From JBNKDD01 sp050288085 (lineage in GTDB: Bacteria; Chloroflexota; Anaerolineae; Aggregatilineales; UBA3940), in assembly GCA_050288085.1 (NCBI GenBank), contig JBNKDD010000004.1, positions 1 through 61,208 of the forward strand: a stretch of 61,208 nucleotides of DNA, given 5' to 3'. Of this stretch, positions 9,095 through 17,385 are shown in pieces. Made by a program: the position numbers and the translations under genes. Every line of letters starts with the position of its first letter. Within the stretch, counting starts at the first letter, position 1. The notes beneath the pieces were generated by a model that had not been told where the DNA came from, ran no database searches, and saw only the letters and a program-made list of their open reading frames with translations.

Positions 9095-10108
9095 ATGGTC
9101 GATATACGGCGCATTGTTGTGATTTTGTTGGCTGTTCTGGTGAGTCTCACTGCCTGTGGTGGGGCTGGTGCCGAAGCAAATTCGCCCGGCGAGGTGTCAG
9201 AGCGTGTGCCGCCCACCTTCCCCCCAACCTTCACCCCCAAACCGACCGTGACCGTCCAGCCGACCGTCACACTTCATCCGACCGGTGAGCCAACTCTGAC
9301 CATCACCTTGACTCTTTCCGCTGTGCCTGCTGCCACCTCGACGCGGCGGCCTCCCCCTTCGGATACCCCGACCTGGACACCGGACGCCGACGTGACCGCA
9401 CGGCCAACTTCTACGCCCGGTACGCCGGATTTTGAAGTATCCACTCCACTGCCGCAATCCGGTCAGGCGGGCTGTCTGCGTTCGGCGACTGCGCCGAATT
9501 TACTCCTCAACCCGGATTTTGAAGAAGGCAGTCACACTCAAACCTATGGAGATGTGAACGTGCCGGATAAGTGGCTGGCATTCTGGAAAGAAGGGGGAGA
9601 GATTGATTATGATCCCAACAATAGTGATGGCTACCTCCGCCCGGAATTTATCCTGATCCCTGATGCGCCACCCTACATCAATCCAGACCGCGTGCTGAGT
9701 GGTGAGCAGGCATTTTACCTGTTTGGTGGCAACCGGGTATTTGATGCCGGGATATTTCAGAAAATTGCGGTGACCCCCGGCGAGATGCTCTGCCTGACCG
9801 GTTTTGCCCACGCCTGGAGCAGCCAGGATGATGATCCCTTCGATTCAACCCTTGACACCGATGATGACCGGCGCAACGCTAACTTCTTGCTGGGGATTGA
9901 CCCGGAAGGCGGAACCCTGCCCTGGGTAGACAGCGTGATCTGGGGAGAAATCGGCCATCTATATGATGCGTACCAACCGATTCCCGGCGTGGAGGTGCGG
10001 GCCGAGTCAGAGATGATTACGGTGTTTGTGCGGGGTTACAGCCTGTGGCGGTTCGCCCACAACGATTTTTTCTTCGATGATATTTCGCTTCAGCGGGTGG
10101 GGTCGTAG
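9095..10108 (+). CDS. Lipoprotein with Thr/Pro linker and carbohydrate-binding-like domain
   Basis: 337 residues. The signal peptide ends in a lipobox LTAC near residue 21. A Thr/Pro-rich spacer (~40-125) leads to a beta-sandwich domain that opens with NLLLNPDFEEG, the usual entry of galactose-binding or CBM4/9-like modules, and ends FFFDDISLQ. It is expected on the outer side of the cytoplasmic membrane, perhaps binding glycan. It starts 2 nt after rsmI behind GAGGTAAGG. It is terminated by a strong hairpin. Confidence 0.7.
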   Translation: MVDIRRIVVILLAVLVSLTACGGAGAEANSPGEVSERVPPTFPPTFTPKPTVTVQPTVTLHPTGEPTLTITLTLSAVPAATSTRRPPPSDTPTWTPDADVTARPTSTPGTPDFEVSTPLPQSGQAGCLRSATAPNLLLNPDFEEGSHTQTYGDVNVPDKWLAFWKEGGEIDYDPNNSDGYLRPEFILIPDAPPYINPDRVLSGEQAFYLFGGNRVFDAGIFQKIAVTPGEMLCLTGFAHAWSSQDDDPFDSTLDTDDDRRNANFLLGIDPEGGTLPWVDSVIWGEIGHLYDAYQPIPGVEVRAESEMITVFVRGYSLWRFAHNDFFFDDISLQRVGS

Positions 10109-10119
10109 CCGCAATATAA

Positions 10120-10143
10120 AAGGGCGCAGTATGCTGCGCCCTT
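10120..10143. terminator. Bidirectional hairpin between convergent genes
   Basis: AAGGGCGCAG and CTGCGCCCTT form a perfect 10-bp stem around a 4-nt loop (TATG), between a + gene ending at 10108 and a - gene ending at 10165. It can serve both transcripts, with T-rich flanks only weakly developed. Confidence 0.7.
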
Positions 10144-10164
10144 GCGATTGGTATCTGCCTGCTG

Positions 10165-11826
10165 CTAACCCTCCGGCGTAGCAAGCGGTACTTCAGCGGT
10201 CGGAGGCCCTTCCGGCTCTTCCTCATCTGTTGTTCTTGCGCCGCCGGTTGAAGGCCCACTGCGGCTGCAACTGCGGTAGTCTTCTCCGATAACGACGACG
10301 TAATCAAATACGCGGTTGGGGTCAGGTTGGATGATCACCTGGTCGTTGTTGACCCGTAAGATGGATTGCAGCTTGAGCAGTTGATTCCCCCGAACCGAGC
10401 CGGTGAAGTCGTAGATCACGGTTTTCTCGTAGTTGGTGCTCTCGGCGAAACCGGTTGGTGTGGCGGCTAATCCATTCCAGAGGACACGGTCGGCGGCGAC
10501 TTCATCCAGGCGATCCAGGGTAGTTCCATTGCGAATCTCGACGGTGGCCGAATTGCTCTGGATGTAATTTTGCGAAGATGGCTGCATGGCCTGGGCGATT
10601 TTCTCTTCGATAGCACCGGGCATTGGCAGGAATACATCCTGCCCCTGGAGTGGGTCAAACCAGTTGACCAGTTCGTTAGGCGTCAGGACATAGCTGCCAA
10701 TCTCGATGCTGTCCAGGTTCGCAGCAACCGGCGCAAATTCAAAGACGTTGCCTAATCCCATATCTGTCTGGACCAGGTCACTATACTCCTGCCACAGGCC
10801 AGGTATATGGGTGACATCAAGCAGCCCCAGGGATTTGGCCCGGGTGAGCATCGCCCGTAGAACCTGCTGCTGCCGGACGGCCCGGTCAAAATCGGTGTAA
10901 CCCTGGCGATAACGTGCATACCAGAGCGCCATATATCCATCCAGGTGATGGACACCAACCGGCAGAGTAGTCATTTCCCAGTTCAGGTCGTCTGCGGTGT
11001 AGGCGACATATTCATCATAGGTGCCAAAATCTTCAGGCCCATATCGTGGCGACTTGAGCGTCCAGCCTTCGATAGCGCAGTCAACCGGTACGTCAATGCC
11101 ATCCAGCGCATCGACGATTTCCTTAAAGCCGGTCAGATCGACAAAAGCGTAATAATCAACCCGGATGCCAAAATTGTACAGCAGGGTTTCTTTGAGCAGA
11201 CCGGCTCCGCCGCCATCCCAACCGACGGCTTCCCCGCGAGAGAAGGCAGTGTTGATACGTGACATCGTCCAGCCGGGGATGTAAACGTACAGGTCACGGG
11301 GAACCGACAGCATATTGACCGTGTTTTCCTCGGTGTTGACCGTGACAATAATGATCGTGTCCGTCCGGTAGCCGGGATCATCGGGGCGCTTATCGCTGCC
11401 TAGCAGCAGGACATTCACCACACCGGACGGAATCTCGACTCGCTCGGCGGGCGGTGGGATAGCAGTTGATAGTTCAGATTGTGGGGTGGGATAGCCCTCA
11501 GCATCTATCGAAACCGAACGGGCCGGAACCGGGGTCGGCGATGGCGTGAGCGTCGGGCTGGGCGTGAAGGTTGGGGGCAGTGTCCCCGTTGGCGTGATGG
11601 TCGGCGTCATGGTGATCGTGGGGGTATCGGAAGGCGTTGGGGTGAGCGTATTGGTCGGGGTGGGCGTATCGGTGACGCTGGCCGTCTGGGTCGCGGCCAC
11701 TGCCGCCTTGACCGTGCGATCCTGTTGGACGCGGACGGCAAATCCAGCCGCGATTAAGATCACACCAACACCGATGCTCACAAATAAAGGGGGTAAATGT
11801 TCCTTCGCACCACGATTATCTGACAC
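10165..11826 (-). CDS. LytR-CpsA-Psr (LCP) family wall glycopolymer transferase
   Basis: 553 residues. There is a short cytoplasmic head, one transmembrane helix (~12-32) and a Thr/Pro-rich wall-spanning linker (~50-120). The LCP catalytic domain (~150-310) has GSDKRPDDPGYRTDT and SVPRDLYVYIPG, with the conserved Asp/Arg residues that bind pyrophosphate. A LytR_C-type domain (~435-525; VEIRNGTTLDRLDEV) and an Asp/Glu-rich tail follow. LCP enzymes move undecaprenyl-pyrophosphate-linked polymers onto the wall or onto proteins. The start is GTG at 11826 with CAGGAG upstream. Confidence 0.9.
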   Translation of the reverse strand: MSDNRGAKEHLPPLFVSIGVGVILIAAGFAVRVQQDRTVKAAVAATQTASVTDTPTPTNTLTPTPSDTPTITMTPTITPTGTLPPTFTPSPTLTPSPTPVPARSVSIDAEGYPTPQSELSTAIPPPAERVEIPSGVVNVLLLGSDKRPDDPGYRTDTIIIVTVNTEENTVNMLSVPRDLYVYIPGWTMSRINTAFSRGEAVGWDGGGAGLLKETLLYNFGIRVDYYAFVDLTGFKEIVDALDGIDVPVDCAIEGWTLKSPRYGPEDFGTYDEYVAYTADDLNWEMTTLPVGVHHLDGYMALWYARYRQGYTDFDRAVRQQQVLRAMLTRAKSLGLLDVTHIPGLWQEYSDLVQTDMGLGNVFEFAPVAANLDSIEIGSYVLTPNELVNWFDPLQGQDVFLPMPGAIEEKIAQAMQPSSQNYIQSNSATVEIRNGTTLDRLDEVAADRVLWNGLAATPTGFAESTNYEKTVIYDFTGSVRGNQLLKLQSILRVNNDQVIIQPDPNRVFDYVVVIGEDYRSCSRSGPSTGGARTTDEEEPEGPPTAEVPLATPEG

Positions 11827-11908
11827 GTTTTTACTCCTGAGTAAAGCAGATCATAGTAAGCGTTTTGAAAAGACAGTTATGGTTGATCTGCCTGCTTGAA
11901 ACCCGGCG

Positions 11909-11914
11909 ATTATA
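11909..11914 (-). promoter_or_regulatory. -10 hexamer upstream of the LCP gene
   Basis: On the minus strand this reads TATAAT, 83-88 nt before the GTG start. No good -35 is seen at the right distance, so the promoter is moderate or activator dependent. Confidence 0.45.
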
Positions 11915-11962
11915 CCACAACAAACTTAACCGCCACCTTTTTGTTGGTGTAGCGTGGGTATC

Positions 11963-12006
11963 AAAAAAGTTACAGGCCCCGGCACCATTGAATGATGCCG
12001 GGGCCT
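11963..12006 (-). terminator. Intrinsic terminator of the sigma factor gene
   Basis: An 11-bp perfect GC-rich stem (AGGCCCCGGCA with TGCCGGGGCCT) is followed on the minus strand, after a short spacer, by a run of six T residues. The stretch between it and the sigma factor stop (12007-12124) has no ORF that I can support. Confidence 0.75.
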
Positions 12007-12124
12007 TACTTGTTAAAAAAATACTACCAACTACATCTGATTTTTAATGCTACCGACTTGTACTCAAAAATACCTACGTTTTACCCGAACCAACTACCAA
12101 TACCAGTCGCTACCGTTTAACAAC

Positions 12125-13114
12125 CTAATACTGAAAATCCCGAAGTAAATTAGCAAATTGCGGTTGGCGAAGCTGCCGCAGGGCATGCCGCTCGATCTGG
12201 CGAATCCGCTCACGGGAGAGACCCATCACCTGGCCGACCTGCTCAAGGGTTTGAGGAACCCCACTCTCCAGGCCAAAACGCAGCCGCAGGATTTGTGCCT
12301 CACGCGGCATCATCTTGTTGAGAATGTTGTCGATGGTTTCGGCTAGATTGATATTGTGCATGGCCTCATCGGGGGTGGGCAGTTGATCATCTTCGATGAA
12401 ATCACCGAATTCGCTGTCATCCCCAACCGGCATCTCCAATGCGATGGTCTGCGGGTTGGCCTCCAGGGCTTCGCGTATTTCTTCAGGGGAGAGATCGAGC
12501 CGTCTACCCAATTCTTTGTCAGAAGGTTCTCGCCCCAGTTCGTGCCCCATAATCTCCTTAACAGCCGTGATCCGGCGCAGTTGGTCTGAAAGGTGCAGCG
12601 GGAGCCGGATCGTCCGGGATTTCTGAGAAAGCGCACGGGTGATCGTCTGGCGGATCCACCAACTGGCATAGGTGCTGAAGCGGTTCCCCATGCTGTAATC
12701 AAATTTATCGACGGCGATCATCAACCCGACATTGCCTTCCTGGATCAGGTCGGACATCGGGAAACCCTGGTTGCGATACCGCTTGGCGATGCTCACGACC
12801 AGCCGGGTGTTTGCCCGTCCCAGATGCTCGCGGGCTGCCTGCCCATCATCGACTAGATGCTGGAGCTTTCTAATATCTCTGGCGCTGAGTTTGGGGTTAT
12901 CTTCCAATTCCTGTTGGGCTTCCTGACCCCGCTCAATACGCTTGGCTAACTCTACTTCTTGCTCTGCTGTCAGGAGAGGTTCACTCGCCATCTGGCGGAA
13001 ATACAGGCTAACCGTATCATCCGCCGGGATATGATCAATATTTTCCGGCGTTGGAAGTTCTTCAGCGGTGAATTCACTCTCGTCATGAATTGTTTCAGAT
13101 TGCAGTAGATTCAT
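12125..13114 (-). CDS. RNA polymerase sigma factor, sigma-70 group 1/2
   Basis: About 329 residues. Region 1.2 (DDTVSLYFRQMASEPLLTAEQE), region 2 (RANTRLVVSIAKRYRNQG, DLIQEGNVGLMIAVDKFDY, FSTYASWWIRQTI), region 3 (LPLHLSDQL) and region 4 (LRLRFGLESG, QVGQVMGLSRERIRQIE) are all present. It lacks region 1.1 and the large non-conserved insert of housekeeping RpoD, so it may be a short primary factor or a group 2 factor. I start it at the ATG 13114, behind AAAGGA, rather than at the in-frame codon at 13147. It has its own promoter and terminator. Confidence 0.9.
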   Translation of the reverse strand: MNLLQSETIHDESEFTAEELPTPENIDHIPADDTVSLYFRQMASEPLLTAEQEVELAKRIERGQEAQQELEDNPKLSARDIRKLQHLVDDGQAAREHLGRANTRLVVSIAKRYRNQGFPMSDLIQEGNVGLMIAVDKFDYSMGNRFSTYASWWIRQTITRALSQKSRTIRLPLHLSDQLRRITAVKEIMGHELGREPSDKELGRRLDLSPEEIREALEANPQTIALEMPVGDDSEFGDFIEDDQLPTPDEAMHNINLAETIDNILNKMMPREAQILRLRFGLESGVPQTLEQVGQVMGLSRERIRQIERHALRQLRQPQFANLLRDFQY

Positions 13115-13177
13115 CACACAATCCTTTTTTTTCTGGTAAAATACCAATTGTCAATATTTTGTCTATGTTTTGTAGAT

Positions 13178-13206
13178 ATAATACAACTCTACAACTGGTT
13201 TGTCAA
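13178..13206 (-). promoter_or_regulatory. Near-consensus sigma-70 promoter of the sigma factor gene
   Basis: On the minus strand, TTGACA (13201-13206) and TATTAT (13178-13183) are separated by exactly 17 nt. The predicted start of transcription is about 55-60 nt upstream of the ATG. Confidence 0.85.
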
Positions 13207-13278
13207 ATGCTTACCACACCCTTTAGATGAGGTTGACTATAGATATCTTACGTAACAAAGAGAAAGGAAGTATCAGAA

Positions 13279-14094
13279 TCAGAATACGAAGAGGATCAGA
13301 TAGTAGTAGCCAAGCAGTGCCGACCAGATCATGGTGTCGGTGCGATCAAGCATCCCCCCGTGACCGGGGATCACCTGACCTGAGTTTTTGACATCTGCAT
13401 GACGTTTGAAGATGCTGATGCCGATATCGCCAAGCGGGCTGAGGATGGCGATCAGTAAGCCTATAACCAGGCCGTGCAGTGGGTTAACAGCGGCGCTTGC
13501 CCCCAGAGAAGTCCAGGCCAGGGGAATCAGGGCCGCGAAGATTGTGCCCAGGATCGCCCCGCCGATGTAACCTTCCCAGGTTTTCTTGGGGCTGGCCTTG
13601 GGGCTGAGCGGATGCCGCCCGATAATGCTCCCCACCAGGTAGGAGAACGTATCCACCGCCCAGGTAGTCATGATGACGGATAAAGTCCAGAACATGCCAT
13701 CGTCAAGTAAACGCAGCCTCACTAAGTGGGAAGAACTCCAACCGAGATAGAATGCCCCGGCGAGAGTCATTGCGAAGCCGGAGGTCACTTCGGGTTCCTC
13801 TAACCGGTAGCCGGTGATCATCCAGGCCATCGTGACCAACAACAATAGCGCTATACCAACCGGCATGATCCCCAGATCGGGCAGCGCGGCATCGGCCCAG
13901 AAAAGCGCCAGCCATGCCAGCCGAAGACCGATTGTGAACAGGTTTCTTTTCCTATCAACCAGCCGGGAAAATTCGATCATCGCTATTGCGAAAACCAGAA
14001 AGGCGACCAGGATATAGATCGGCCCCCCGGCAACAATAACGGCAACCGCCAATCCACCGAAAACTACGCCGCTGATGACACGTTGGTAAAACAC
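13279..14094 (-). CDS. cdsA: Phosphatidate cytidylyltransferase (CDP-diglyceride synthase)
   Basis: A 271-residue polytopic membrane enzyme making CDP-diacylglycerol from CTP and phosphatidate, the entry to phospholipid synthesis. The family signature is near the C-terminus: SIFKRHADVKNSGQVIPGHG followed by GMLDRTD. Here Asn replaces the usual Asp of VKDSG (VKNSG). SPKKTWEGYIGG precedes it. About seven hydrophobic segments are visible. The start is GTG at 14094 with a weak ribosome site. Confidence 0.9.
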   Translation of the reverse strand: MFYQRVISGVVFGGLAVAVIVAGGPIYILVAFLVFAIAMIEFSRLVDRKRNLFTIGLRLAWLALFWADAALPDLGIMPVGIALLLLVTMAWMITGYRLEEPEVTSGFAMTLAGAFYLGWSSSHLVRLRLLDDGMFWTLSVIMTTWAVDTFSYLVGSIIGRHPLSPKASPKKTWEGYIGGAILGTIFAALIPLAWTSLGASAAVNPLHGLVIGLLIAILSPLGDIGISIFKRHADVKNSGQVIPGHGGMLDRTDTMIWSALLGYYYLILFVF

Positions 14095-14146
14095 GATGAT
14101 TTAGATTTGTCCTTGCATGAAAGGCGTAACTCAACCCTATGAAACC

Positions 14147-14174
14147 AGTATAGCTCACATTGGGGGGATGACAA
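14147..14174 (-). promoter_or_regulatory. Sigma-70 promoter of cdsA
   Basis: Minus strand TTGTCA (14169-14174) and TATACT (14147-14152) are 16 nt apart. The -35 directly abuts the end of the upstream lipoprotein gene. The transcript would begin near 14140, giving a leader of about 45 nt. Confidence 0.7.
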
Positions 14175-15344
14175 TCAATCGCGCAGGCTTGGAGATTGAC
14201 TGGTGCCCAGATCGATCACCCACAGCGATTCATCCTCTGCATTAAGAAAAACAACGAATCGCCCGGTTGGTGACACATTCCAATCGCCCGAAGCCACGCG
14301 GAAGGGCTGCTGGTCGGGATCGGTCAGCGGTTCGACCGTCCCCGTCTGGCTGTCAAACTGCCATAACCGGTGGCTGACGGTATCCATCTCAATGGGGATG
14401 ATGAGCAGCCGCGAATCATCGCGCCAATGAGAACTCCCCACCACATCGAGCTTATAACGGGTTTCGCCATCGGTGCTGACCACCCACAAGCCGTCGCTCT
14501 CTGTGCCGTCGGGATCGAAGGCGATGGTATAAACTACCCACCCGCCGCCCGGCGCAATGCTGGCCGTGTAGATACGCTCCTCACTGACCAGGTCGCGCCG
14601 TGCCCCATCGATGATTGACAGCGTGAACAGCTTTTCATCCGGTTCTCCGGGCTTGTCCCTGCCGATCAGCAGCAGTGCCTCATCATTGAGCCAGCCGACG
14701 ATCCCCCCACCGTAAACGGTGACCAACTCCTGCGCGTTGGCCCCATCAATATCCGAGATGCCGATCACCGATGGGCGGTGATCAAAATTCCCCGATTCGG
14801 CTGTATCGGCCCAGGCCAGACGCTCACTCCCCGGCGAGAAAAAGACCCGCAGCCCGTCGTTGGGGATGATGCTTTGTGCCCCGCTGCCCACCTCCTGTAC
14901 GACGGTTTCGCCTGCCTCATTCAGGTAAGCCAGGTAACGGTCGTCCAGGCTGGGCAGTCCAATTTGTTCACTGTAGAGCCGGACGTTAGCGCTGCCTTCG
15001 ATGCTCACCTCGTAGATGCCGGTGGGCATGGTCGGAGCCGGTTGGTCGATGAAGCGGACAAACTGCCCGTCAAATGACCAGAAAGGCTGCACACAGCATC
15101 CCGGCCCGGTCAGCCGCTTGAAGGCGATCCCCGGTGATCCCGGGTTGGCTTCGATAAATTCCGGGGTGGGCGAAGGGCCGGGTGATTCGGAAAGCGGCGC
15201 TTCCCCGGCAAGAGTAGCCGTCATCGGGACATCGGTGGGAATGCCGGGTGGAGTTTGGGTCACCAGCGGGACGGGCGTATAAGTCACCGGTGAGTTGCAA
15301 GCAGCCAGCATCAGGACAAACGGTAATATGATCAATCGGCGCAT
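14175..15344 (-). CDS. Beta-propeller lipoprotein (TolB/PD40-like)
   Basis: 389 residues from the ATG at 15344, giving MRRLIILPFVLMLAAC, a clean lipoprotein signal with lipobox LAAC. A short Thr/Pro linker is followed by repeated about 45-residue blades (WSFDGQFVRF, FSPGSERLAW, WLNDEALLLIG, WNVSPTGRFVVF) typical of TolB/WD40-like propellers. It is probably an extracytoplasmic binding protein. It lies 4 nt downstream of the M23 peptidase gene, so the two form an operon and may act together at the wall. Confidence 0.75.
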   Translation of the reverse strand: MRRLIILPFVLMLAACNSPVTYTPVPLVTQTPPGIPTDVPMTATLAGEAPLSESPGPSPTPEFIEANPGSPGIAFKRLTGPGCCVQPFWSFDGQFVRFIDQPAPTMPTGIYEVSIEGSANVRLYSEQIGLPSLDDRYLAYLNEAGETVVQEVGSGAQSIIPNDGLRVFFSPGSERLAWADTAESGNFDHRPSVIGISDIDGANAQELVTVYGGGIVGWLNDEALLLIGRDKPGEPDEKLFTLSIIDGARRDLVSEERIYTASIAPGGGWVVYTIAFDPDGTESDGLWVVSTDGETRYKLDVVGSSHWRDDSRLLIIPIEMDTVSHRLWQFDSQTGTVEPLTDPDQQPFRVASGDWNVSPTGRFVVFLNAEDESLWVIDLGTSQSPSLRD

Positions 15345-15348
15345 AAGT

Positions 15349-16047
15349 TTAATACCAATCCGGCGGCCAGGGATTTTCATACTCATTGAGCATCGGCCCC
15401 CAGAAATCCACATCAGGCTGATCATAAGGTGAAACCCAGCGGCGCGGGTTATCCAGGTCTTGTTCAAAGCCGCTGAAAGGACCAAGCAAGGCCAGTGTAT
15501 CCCAATCGGCATCGATCAGGGGGATGGGATTATAAGCATAGCGATAACTGTTATCGCGGATTTCAAGGTGCAGATGAGGGCGCGAGGTGCAGGTTAAATC
15601 AGGATCGCCGCTCAATCCGATCACCTGGCCCTTTTCGACCGACTGGCCGATGTATAATTGGGGAGCTTCCAGCAGATGCCCATAGAGCGAGACATAACCG
15701 TTATCATGCAGGATCAGCAGGTTGTGCGGCCCTGAGCCGTGTTCCCTGGCATCGATCTTGGCAACCGTCCCATCGCCAATGGACAGGATTTCTGTCCCAC
15801 AGGGCGCGGAAAAATCGACACCGAAGTGTAATCCCTGCCCCGCCTCGTACCACTTGTTGCGCCAGCGATAAGCCCCCTGGGTGTTCCCATAGAACTGTAC
15901 CACCAACCATGTACTGGGGCCGGGTGGATCATCAAATGGCAGGCGAAAGGGCGGCTCGTCTGGGGGATCGTCGGCCTGCGCGGCCTGAACAGGCAAAAGC
16001 ATCAATATGCCGATGACGACTATCAGGAGATGCCTTTTTAGGATCAT
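15349..16047 (-). CDS. M23 family metallopeptidase (LytM-like)
   Basis: 232 residues. A signal peptide (~1-25) ends near QAAQA. The LytM-type domain shows HFGVDF (first His/Asp zinc ligands, ~74-79), YGHLLEAP, a Gly-rich turn and the terminal HLHLEI (His ligand pair, ~159-164). It cleaves peptidoglycan cross-bridges or acts as an amidase activator. All ligands appear present, so it is likely active. It has no LysM or SH3 wall-binding domain. Confidence 0.88.
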   Translation of the reverse strand: MILKRHLLIVVIGILMLLPVQAAQADDPPDEPPFRLPFDDPPGPSTWLVVQFYGNTQGAYRWRNKWYEAGQGLHFGVDFSAPCGTEILSIGDGTVAKIDAREHGSGPHNLLILHDNGYVSLYGHLLEAPQLYIGQSVEKGQVIGLSGDPDLTCTSRPHLHLEIRDNSYRYAYNPIPLIDADWDTLALLGPFSGFEQDLDNPRRWVSPYDQPDVDFWGPMLNEYENPWPPDWY

Positions 16048-16067
16048 ACTTGAAGTACCCTATCAAC

Positions 16068-16111
16068 TAAAAAACCAGCCCGCCGAGCGTTAAAACGCCC
16101 GGCTAAGGCTG
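16068..16111 (-). terminator. Two-part hairpin terminator on the minus strand
   Basis: An outer CAGCC/GGCTG stem encloses GCCGAGCG/CGCCCGGC (one mismatch) around a TTTT loop. It is followed on the minus strand by six to seven T residues. It would end transcription from the LmbE gene before the M23 gene. Confidence 0.6.
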
Positions 16112-16114
16112 ATA

Positions 16115-16211
16115 GGTCGAATAAATTCGACCCAAAAACCGAGGAAATCAAGGCTGGTCTGGGGTCTGATTTATCAGACATATCTTTTGTAGCAGCGGAA
16201 TTGATTCCGCT
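16115..16211. repeat. Cluster of three near-perfect palindromes
   Basis: Three dyads with 2-nt centres lie in 97 bp: GGTCGAAT/ATTCGACC (16115-16132), GTCTGAT/ATCAGAC (16164-16179) and AGCGGAAT/ATTCCGCT (16194-16211). Together with the adjacent terminator this fills the 229-nt gap between the M23 and LmbE genes. I find no supportable ORF here. They resemble a degenerate interspersed repeat or a set of binding sites. Confidence 0.5.
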
Positions 16212-16276
16212 GTGGGCCAGGCCAAACACCCAAAGAGGCATTTCATAAGTTTGATGCCAATGAGACATACCTCATA

Positions 16277-17029
16277 CTACCCTACTCCCGGCGTCCATGC
16301 CCCGGCTGCCCGGAGCAGATCGGCAAAGGGATCCTGGGGATAACCATCCTCAACCGCTGGCACATGTCGATGGAACGACTCGTTTGTCCGCAAAATTTCG
16401 CGGATGGTTTTGGCTTTCCTTCGGCGCGTAAAGAGCGCATGCTGCGATCTATGGCACAGCGTGGCGGCTTCTTTAGCATCAAGCCAGGGACGTACATCAA
16501 GCACCAGGTGGGCCGGTTCGCTCTCGTTCCAGGTGTGATCTTCAATGCCCGGCACTTTCGCGGCAAAAGTATAGAACAGCAGGTTATACGACGATTGTTT
16601 GACCGCCAGCCGGGTGGCCTGGTGAACCAGTTGGTGGGCCGGGTGTCCATACTCTCCATCGCTGCCATGCGTAATCACCAGTTCGGCTCCCACCTGTCTG
16701 ATCACGCTGCGGATTTGCTGGGCCAGTTGATCAAGGTTTGCCTGGAAGGGATAGAGTTCCTCGTCCGGGCCGACCAGGGGATCAACGTATCCCAGCAGCG
16801 TGACACTGATCATGCCAAGCTGTTGAGCGGCACAACGAAGCTCATGTTCCCGCACGGTCCCCAGTTCGGCACGGTCACAAACCGGCGGTTCACCGAGTTC
16901 GCCGCCCTCTCCCCGCGTTGCACATAACAGGTGCACCTGAGTGCCCTGGCCGGTCAGTAAGGCTGTCGTCCCGCCAAAAAATACGGTTTCATCGTCGGGG
17001 TGTGCCCCCACCACTAATATAGATCTCAG
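16277..17029 (-). CDS. LmbE/PIG-L family N-acetylglucosamine deacetylase-like enzyme
   Basis: About 250 residues. The zinc-binding motif VGAHPDDE near the N-terminus and GHPAHQLVHQ further on define the LmbE/PIG-L deacetylase family, which removes acetyl groups from GlcNAc-type substrates (for example in mycothiol or bacillithiol synthesis, or on glycolipids). The only ATG/GTG/TTG start in frame, GTG at 17014, would remove the first beta strand and has no ribosome site. AGGAGG lies 6 nt before a CTG at 17029, giving RSILVVGAHPDDE as in homologues. I therefore propose CTG initiation. Confidence 0.8.
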   Translation of the reverse strand: MRSILVVGAHPDDETVFFGGTTALLTGQGTQVHLLCATRGEGGELGEPPVCDRAELGTVREHELRCAAQQLGMISVTLLGYVDPLVGPDEELYPFQANLDQLAQQIRSVIRQVGAELVITHGSDGEYGHPAHQLVHQATRLAVKQSSYNLLFYTFAAKVPGIEDHTWNESEPAHLVLDVRPWLDAKEAATLCHRSQHALFTRRRKAKTIREILRTNESFHRHVPAVEDGYPQDPFADLLRAAGAWTPGVG

Positions 17030-17106
17030 AGTTGACCTCCTGATGATGAGTTGAATATACTGAATATATCAGTATCGATCTAGTTTTAGAGATAAGGTTG
17101 CGGAGT

Positions 17107-17385
17107 ATGAGTCATATCCCCCGGTTCACACCGAATCAAAACACGGATGACCAGACCCGAATGGAGGGCCTGATAGAATTCCTAAGCGCCTATATCGAAC
17201 AGTATCACGGCGGCTCCGTCAAGCTGCTGGAATACGATGGAACCACGCTCAAGGTTGAGATGGGCGGAGCCTGTGTAGGCTGCCCGCTGTCAGCCGCCAC
17301 ACTGCGTGGTTGGATAGAAGGCACTGTTCGCCAGTTTTTCCCCGATCTGAAAGAAGTTGTCGGGGTCGATGCTTCGGCTAAGTAG
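17107..17385 (+). CDS. NifU-like C-terminal domain protein (Fe-S scaffold)
   Basis: 92 residues. The motif GGACVGCPLSAATLRGWIEG carries the CxxC of the NifU/NfuA C-terminal domain, which assembles or carries Fe-S clusters. It lacks the N-terminal IscU-like domain. The ATG at 17107 follows AAGG by 9 nt; a TTG at 17098 is an alternative. Its 3' end overlaps by 8 bp the 3' end of the convergent kinase gene. It could serve the Fe-S-rich hydrogenase of this genome, but that is only inference. Confidence 0.85.
   Translation: MSHIPRFTPNQNTDDQTRMEGLIEFLSAYIEQYHGGSVKLLEYDGTTLKVEMGGACVGCPLSAATLRGWIEGTVRQFFPDLKEVVGVDASAK

Noticed and set aside
16044..16268. 74-codon minus-strand ORF across the palindrome cluster
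   Set aside because: It translates hairpin sequence, has no ribosome site or family pattern, and overlaps a terminator.
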